Shown here: positions 59,252-64,000 of the stretch, piece by piece
How positions within the stretch are numbered: position 1 is the stretch's first letter
Layout: every line of letters begins with the position of its first letter
Source of the DNA: Meira nashicola
Taxonomy: Eukaryota; Basidiomycota; Exobasidiomycetes; Exobasidiales; Brachybasidiaceae
Length of the DNA stretch: 64,000 nucleotides
NCBI GenBank assembly: GCA_001600355.1
Contig: BCJU01000001.1
Span: forward strand, 2,439,178-2,503,177
Direction: 5' to 3'
Translations under genes and position numbers: made by a program
Notes under the pieces: generated by a model
Told to the model about the DNA's origin: nothing
Databases searched by the model: none
The model's input: the letters and a program-made list of their open reading frames with translations, nothing else

Positions 59252-61543
59252 ATGTGGCAATCAATTGAATTAGGAATGGAGACAATGAGAAGGGAAGTTG
59301 ATCTGCCACCTGTTAGTGGAGGAGGTTCCGGTCGTTCTTTACCACCCGCATTACTTTGGACAGCTACTGCAAGTGCTTTATTTTCCACCTTTTTCAGTCT
59401 TTATTCTATAAATTCACAACTGCGTGCTTATCGTAAACCGGTTTTGCAGAGATATGTGGTCCGATTGCTTTTAATGGTTCCGATTTATTCGTTATCTTCA
59501 ATGGCATCTTTGTTTTCTCTTCAAGCTGCATTTATTATCGATGTCTTACGTGATGTTTATGAAGGTTTCGTTATTTGGAGCTTTTTTAGCTTATTGGTCG
59601 AATACCTTGGTGGAGAACGTAGTCTCTTGATTCTCGTACATGGAAGGAAACCTATACCACATCCATTCCCGATCAATCTGTTCTTCAACCAATTAGACAT
59701 TTCCGATCCGTACACGTTCTTAGGTCTTAAAAGAGGGATTTTGCAATACGTACAGATTAAACCAATTTTGGCAATCTTGACAGTCGTCTTGAAAAGTTTG
59801 GGCAAATATGACGATGGTAAATTGGCCTGGGATAACGGTTATACATGGGTTAGTGTGACCTATAACTTCTCTGTGTTTTTATCGCTTTATTGTTTGGGTA
59901 TGTTCTGGGCTGGATTAGCGGAAGATTTGGCACCATTTCGAGTCACGAGTAAATTTTTGTGCATCAAAGGAATTATCTTTTTCAGCTTTTGGCAAGGGTT
60001 TGGCGTTTCAATCTTGGTTGCTACTGGCCTTGTCAAGCAAATCGGACCAGTTCGAGATGAAGAATTTATTTCTTTAGCCGTTCAAGATATGCTTATCTGC
60101 TTAGAAATGCCTTTATTTGCATTAGGACACGCATACGCTTTCTCACCAAAAGATTATATCGACCCTTTCAGCAGCTATCAATCCAGATTGCCTGCTCTTT
60201 ATGCTCTAAGAGATGCGATTGGAATGTACGATGTTATTAGCGATAGTCTTACCACCATTCGTGGAACAGGATACGGTTATCAAACATTCGAGCCGAGTGA
60301 AGGTGTTATGCATCAGAGGTTAGGCAGAGAACGGCGGGTAAGGGCAGGTTTACGATATACTCAAGGAGGTAAAGCGAAATACTGGCTCCCATTACGAGGT
60401 ACGCCCGAAGAAGTAAGGGAGAATGCAGGACTTATGGCGAGACATCAAGGACCTGCAAAACAATTCAGAAGATGGCTAGACAAGAAAAGAGCAGAAAGAG
60501 AAGGGTATGCACCTTTATTGCCGGAAGAAGCTGAAGAGATTGTGCATGAAGCGGATGTGGAAGCAGATGCAGCAGATAGTGCAAATCATTCCGATATTTC
60601 GGTACACGATCCATTAAGAGGAAAGCAAAATGCAAATTATGGTTCTAATGAGGGAGCAGAGGATGATCAAGCTTCTACATCTCAATCAACTTCCTTATTG
60701 GACAAAGCAAGACAATGGGCAGTAGACCACGCACAAGCATCTTTAGAATTCTTGGATAATATGGATAAAGATGGAGATGAAGATGTTCATGCTGCAGCAT
60801 TAAACTTTTCAGACATCGAAGAAGGAGATGAAATGGAAATTTTGTACGAGAAAAGTAGAGCTTTAACACATGGAGATTATGCTTTCCCTAGCGTTGATAT
60901 TCGCGAAGAAGAAGCAAGAAAGCGAAGATGGGAAGAAGATGAAAATATGCTAAAGCGATATAAAGCACAAAAAGGGCAACGTATGCGGGTGGGACGTATT
61001 TTAGGTGGAGGAGGAAAGGATAACAAGAAAGATGATTCAGAGGATAATGATAATGGTGGCGGCGGTGAGAGAAGTGGCTCTGGTAGCTCTAGTCCTACAT
61101 CTACTAAACCTGTTGGCGTTGTTGATATTTTGGTAGCTGATAGTCAAGCGGAAGAAAGAGAAAGGTTGCGTGAAAGACGAAGAGGTGATCCAGCTTTGCG
61201 TGCTGGTCAACGAACAAGAATATTTCGACGAGAATGGGAAGGCGAACAATCTTTACAAAAGAATGGAAAGAGACCTTCAATGGAAGCAGAAGAATCTCCG
61301 AATGAGGATGGTAAAAAGTTGGCGCTTGGAAGATCGGAAAATGAAATTGAAGATCGGATTAAATCTGATGCTGTTAGAGAACAACATCCTCAAGCTGACG
61401 ATGGAACTTCACATAGGATAGAAGATTCTGATCTACAACCTAAAAGTCATGCAGATGTAGAAACAGCCGAAGTTGGAGAAGAAGGTGTAATTTCACATGT
61501 TGTTGACGTGCCAGGTTCTCCTGAACAACAACGAAAAGATTAA
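59252..61543 (+). CDS. OST-alpha/TMEM184 (DUF300) membrane protein
   Basis: The 763-residue protein has about seven hydrophobic segments in the first 300 residues, with the family motifs SINSQLRAYRKPVLQRYVVR, LMVPIYSLSSMASL, FSLLVEYLGGE and KFLCIKGIIFFSFWQGFGVSIL. The C-terminal 450 residues are highly acidic/basic and disordered. The family includes the animal organic solute transporter alpha and TMEM184; the fungal function is unknown. The ATG at 59252 is first in frame; a second in-frame ATG at 59276 is possible. No intron is seen. Confidence 0.88.
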   Translation: MWQSIELGMETMRREVDLPPVSGGGSGRSLPPALLWTATASALFSTFFSLYSINSQLRAYRKPVLQRYVVRLLLMVPIYSLSSMASLFSLQAAFIIDVLRDVYEGFVIWSFFSLLVEYLGGERSLLILVHGRKPIPHPFPINLFFNQLDISDPYTFLGLKRGILQYVQIKPILAILTVVLKSLGKYDDGKLAWDNGYTWVSVTYNFSVFLSLYCLGMFWAGLAEDLAPFRVTSKFLCIKGIIFFSFWQGFGVSILVATGLVKQIGPVRDEEFISLAVQDMLICLEMPLFALGHAYAFSPKDYIDPFSSYQSRLPALYALRDAIGMYDVISDSLTTIRGTGYGYQTFEPSEGVMHQRLGRERRVRAGLRYTQGGKAKYWLPLRGTPEEVRENAGLMARHQGPAKQFRRWLDKKRAEREGYAPLLPEEAEEIVHEADVEADAADSANHSDISVHDPLRGKQNANYGSNEGAEDDQASTSQSTSLLDKARQWAVDHAQASLEFLDNMDKDGDEDVHAAALNFSDIEEGDEMEILYEKSRALTHGDYAFPSVDIREEEARKRRWEEDENMLKRYKAQKGQRMRVGRILGGGGKDNKKDDSEDNDNGGGGERSGSGSSSPTSTKPVGVVDILVADSQAEERERLRERRRGDPALRAGQRTRIFRREWEGEQSLQKNGKRPSMEAEESPNEDGKKLALGRSENEIEDRIKSDAVREQHPQADDGTSHRIEDSDLQPKSHADVETAEVGEEGVISHVVDVPGSPEQQRKD

Positions 61544-62328
61544 AAGGAGAAGAATGTAGTATCTACTGTATTATATAATGAATATTGGATCGTTTTATTA
61601 GCCAGGTATGATATTCTGTATTAGAATTGTGACCAATTTTTTGCGAACAACATTCAAAGGCCGGATCAACGGCTTATAATGCAGTTGCGTTTCTGAATCC
61701 AGTTTTGGGCTGAACGCCACCAAAATTCACGTAATGCTAGAGGTTTATTTATAGTCATTCTTTTTGCTGTTCTTGCTTCTCTCATCTCTAGATTGCATCT
61801 CCGATGAAAGAAAATGGTTCCGTGATACGCCGGCGCGCCCACATGGTAACAAATACGTAACTAAACCTATCGCTTGCTCTGATTCGGAGAATACATTCAA
61901 TCACAGTACCGTGAAACAGCATTACGGCTAACAGAAGTAAACGTTCAGCCCTTTCTTCTCCGCTTAAAAGTTATGTTTATGACGCCAAGCGGGGCAAATT
62001 AGAATTGAATTTCAGACTTTCACTTTTGGCTAATTGAAAATGCATAAAATCAGATATAAGGGTTATGGCAAGTCTACCTTTGAGTTCTGTTCTTAGTTTA
62101 CTTGGATGGCGTTTTATACGGTAGTTCTGAGTGTGTATGTTTACTGGGCTTAATAAGGTATACTTTTGATACACGTTCCCTCAAAATGTTTTGCAATATG
62201 ATAATACAACAGCATGTCAAAAATCAAAAAGATTTAAAAAGGGCTTTTTCTGATCATTTTTCAGCAATCTATTTTCCTCAACAAACAATTTTACAAAATC
62301 TCTTCTTTAAACAAAACAAAAGATCAAC
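61544..62328. other. Upstream region of the small secreted peptide gene
   Basis: This 785 bp contains the OST-alpha 3' UTR and the promoter of the secreted peptide. A related but shorter GC palindrome core (CGCCGGCG) lies at 61828-61835. Short frames have no recognisable content. Confidence 0.45.
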
Positions 62329-62520
62329 ATGAATTTCAAATTTACCGTGATCATTTTAACATTCTTAGTCATCTTTATGGCAACTGTTGCAAGTGCACCT
62401 GTTGAACTTTCAAAGTTGGAAAAAGGTGAAATAGGAGTAAAGATGTACAAGAAAAGATCAGGAGGAAATGGTGGTACTCATTGCTGCCAACCCAGCACAA
62501 ATGTGCCTACAAATGAATGA
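62329..62520 (+). CDS. Small secreted peptide precursor, orphan
   Basis: The 63-residue protein has a basic start and a hydrophobic stretch with a small-residue C-region (about 5-23; cleavage likely after VASA), typical of a signal peptide. The next part is hydrophilic and contains the dibasic site KKR (about 41-43), as used by Kex2-type proteases, followed by a 20-residue tail that is Gly-rich with a CC pair and ends PTNE. If cut after KR, the tail would be released as a short peptide. It has no CAAX end, so it is not a classical basidiomycete pheromone precursor. I recognise no family. Small size makes it less certain, but the signal peptide is clear. Confidence 0.62.
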   Translation: MNFKFTVIILTFLVIFMATVASAPVELSKLEKGEIGVKMYKKRSGGNGGTHCCQPSTNVPTNE

Positions 62521-62902
62521 GTGCAAGTTTGCTTCAAGTTTAAATATTGCTATAAGGCTCTCAAGTTATTTTTTTCTAAACAAACAAACAAGGTCAATAA
62601 GTATCTCTTTTCCTTTTTCAAGGTCGTTTCGTTTCGATAATACAATTTAAAAGCTGAAGAAAATAACTAGGTATATAAAGAAATGATGAAATAAAATTAT
62701 ATAAATCATTCTCGCGAGAATCTGATCAACACACTTTAAGATAAAAAAGAGGATGAGATTACGAACATTGAAACAATCACAACAAGTACGATTGTACATA
62801 AAAGTGTTAAGTAAAGACAGTGGTGAAAACGAAAGAAAAGAATAAAAAAAAGGTTATAATTGTTCTTCAGCAGAATTGTTGATTTGTGTTATATCATTGG
62901 AA
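62521..62902. other. Convergent gap between two secreted-protein genes
   Basis: This 382 bp is A/T-rich and presumably holds both 3' UTRs. No gene is seen. Confidence 0.5.
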
Positions 62903-63430
62903 TTATAAAACACCTGCTAGTGGACCAGTAACAGTACCTAAAACAGGACTTGCTACACCCGAAACAACTCCTTCAACTTCTGCTGTTAAGCCACCGAAAG
63001 CTTTTGTGATCCATTTAACTCCAATTCCTGAACCACCATCTTGACAAACATTTACGAATTGAGCGAAAACTTTTAATGCAGCAGCGAATTGTAAAGCAGA
63101 AGGTAATTTTGGTGTTGAAATTGTTGACATTGTAAAATCTTGTAAATTTTCCAAAGCACCTGTTACTGCAAATGGATCACCTGAAAGACCACCTTTTGCG
63201 ATTAAAGCGATTAATGTTTTTGTCATATCTTCAAATTGTGAAATATCAATAGGTAAACCTGAATTTCCGTTATCATCATTTGTTGGTGAATAATCATCAC
63301 TTCTTTCTTCTAAAGAGGGAATTGATCTTTTTGAACCAAATTGAACATGAAGTCCTCTTCCTTGTGGAGTAGCAGCAAGAATACCAGTAATTCCGATAAG
63401 GAAAAGAGCTAGAATGAATTTGAATTGCAT
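62903..63430 (-). CDS. Secreted orphan protein with Kex2-type site
   Basis: The 175-residue protein begins with a signal peptide (MQFKFILALFLIGITGILAA) and has a dibasic KR site in GSKRSIPSL (about 34-35). An acidic/Asn-rich stretch follows, then a largely helical, Ala/Gly/Val-rich domain with one Cys (NVCQDGG) and a Gly/Val-rich hydrophobic C-terminus. I recognise no domain. The first residues resemble those of the neighbouring small peptide (MNFKF versus MQFKF), but the rest does not. A TATAAAAA element lies about 110 bp upstream. The gene may encode a secreted surface or effector-like protein; that is inference. Confidence 0.72.
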   Translation of the reverse strand: MQFKFILALFLIGITGILAATPQGRGLHVQFGSKRSIPSLEERSDDYSPTNDDNGNSGLPIDISQFEDMTKTLIALIAKGGLSGDPFAVTGALENLQDFTMSTISTPKLPSALQFAAALKVFAQFVNVCQDGGSGIGVKWITKAFGGLTAEVEGVVSGVASPVLGTVTGPLAGVL

Positions 63431-64000
63431 TGCTTGAATATTGTTGGAAAGAGCGTCTGAGTGAGTATATAAAAAAAGAAGAGTTAAGTGATTATGATGA
63501 TGAAAATGAAGAGAGCATCAATGGCAGAGGGTGTGCCTTTTTATACTTTTGCTCTCTTATTCATTGATATCATTCAGCTATAACGGAGTTCCTAATCATT
63601 CAATAAGAATTATTTTTAGCCTAGGGGGAATTTTAAAAAGACGGAATGCCATTTCATTCGATCGGGATAGCGTTTGCGCAGTCCGTCAAAAGATTATAAG
63701 CTAATGTCGGCTATCCACCTTTTATTTAACGCCCATTCATGGTAATTATCACTTTCCAAATTCCCTTTCCGTCGAATCTTTAGCTACATCTATGCAAACC
63801 AAGCCTATAATGTAAGTGCCGCTTCTTTTCGGTTTCTTAGATTCACAATTGAATAAGATACGTACGAGACGGTTAGGTAAATATATGTAACATTCATGCT
63901 CCGTCTTTCGATACTTAAAAACGGTGTCCCGTAAAGAAGTAATAGCGGCGGCACAACCAAATTATTTTCTTTCTTTCGGATGCGGAATGTGTTATTCCAT
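63431..64000. other. Upstream region of the secreted orphan gene to the window end
   Basis: This 570 bp holds the promoter with a TATA element. An ATG at 63792 followed by a GTAAGT donor was checked but leads to no supported exon. No gene is seen. Confidence 0.5.
63538..63545 (-). promoter_or_regulatory. Candidate TATA box of the secreted orphan gene
   Basis: TATAAAAA on the minus strand lies about 108 bp upstream of the ATG at 63430. A clear TATA match suggests a strong or regulated promoter, by motif only. Confidence 0.4.

Noticed and set aside
63792..63840. Short exon ATG CAA ACC AAG followed by GTAAGT, possible start of a gene running off the right edge
   Set aside because: The only nearby acceptor would give an intron of about 29 nt and the frame then stops quickly.

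Overview
This window is nuclear DNA of a fungus. Genes sit on both strands and are close together. They are mostly single-exon, and the introns present are mostly 60-80 nt with GTGAGT/GTAAGT donors and CAG/TAG acceptors. Fungal-typical genes include the RAM-network LRR protein SOG2, a two-component receiver protein, PRP17, a CON-6 protein and an LtrA-family membrane protein. Protein style, A/T-rich codon use and the ELL and ARID genes suggest a basidiomycete, possibly a yeast-like Ustilaginomycotina, but no marker fixes the lineage. I recognise 32 protein-coding genes, two of them (YCII-type at 44779-45283, CON-6-type at 58484-58859) assembled here from short exons. I saw no convincing tRNA, rRNA, CRISPR array, transposon or prophage.

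Layout. 1-9 kb: the 3' end of a two-component protein, TRM8, SOG2 and HRD1. 9-23 kb: an ELL-type elongation factor, PRP17, threonyl-tRNA synthetase, GPI2, a NIF3-like protein, NADP-isocitrate dehydrogenase, RPB4 and V-ATPase subunit C. 23-28 kb: a 1543-residue glutamine-rich ARID protein resembling SWI1. 28.1-31 kb: the largest gene-poor stretch, about 2.9 kb. 31-38 kb: a cyclophilin-E-type RRM protein, NUS1, PCF11, ribosomal protein uL6 and IPP isomerase. 39-50 kb: LtrA-family protein, APC5, an EI24/Lds-like membrane protein, a YCII-type gene, a DUF1989 gene and a MAM3/CNNM-type protein. 51-61.5 kb: an RWD-RBR ubiquitin ligase, UTP7, SSU72, RCC1, CON-6 and an OST-alpha/TMEM184 protein. 62-63.4 kb: two convergent genes for small secreted orphan proteins.

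Most genes are conserved housekeeping genes with no operon logic. Divergent pairs share promoters of about 0.3-0.9 kb, and convergent pairs are often separated by only 40-100 bp, so 3' UTRs probably overlap. Functional themes recur (Pol II transcription and 3' processing: RPB4, ELL, PCF11, SSU72, SWI1-like; ER glycolipid and isoprenoid steps: GPI2, NUS1, IDI1; ubiquitin: HRD1, RBR ligase, APC5), but the genes are scattered and this looks like chance. The accessory-looking parts are the YCII/DUF1989 pair, the CON-6 gene, the two secreted orphans and the 2.9 kb gap. I found no clear new multi-gene system. The best leads are the secreted peptide with a Kex2-type site, the intron-split YCII/DUF1989 neighbours, a GC palindrome repeated in two divergent promoters, and upstream AUGs overlapping the GPI2 and NUS1 starts.
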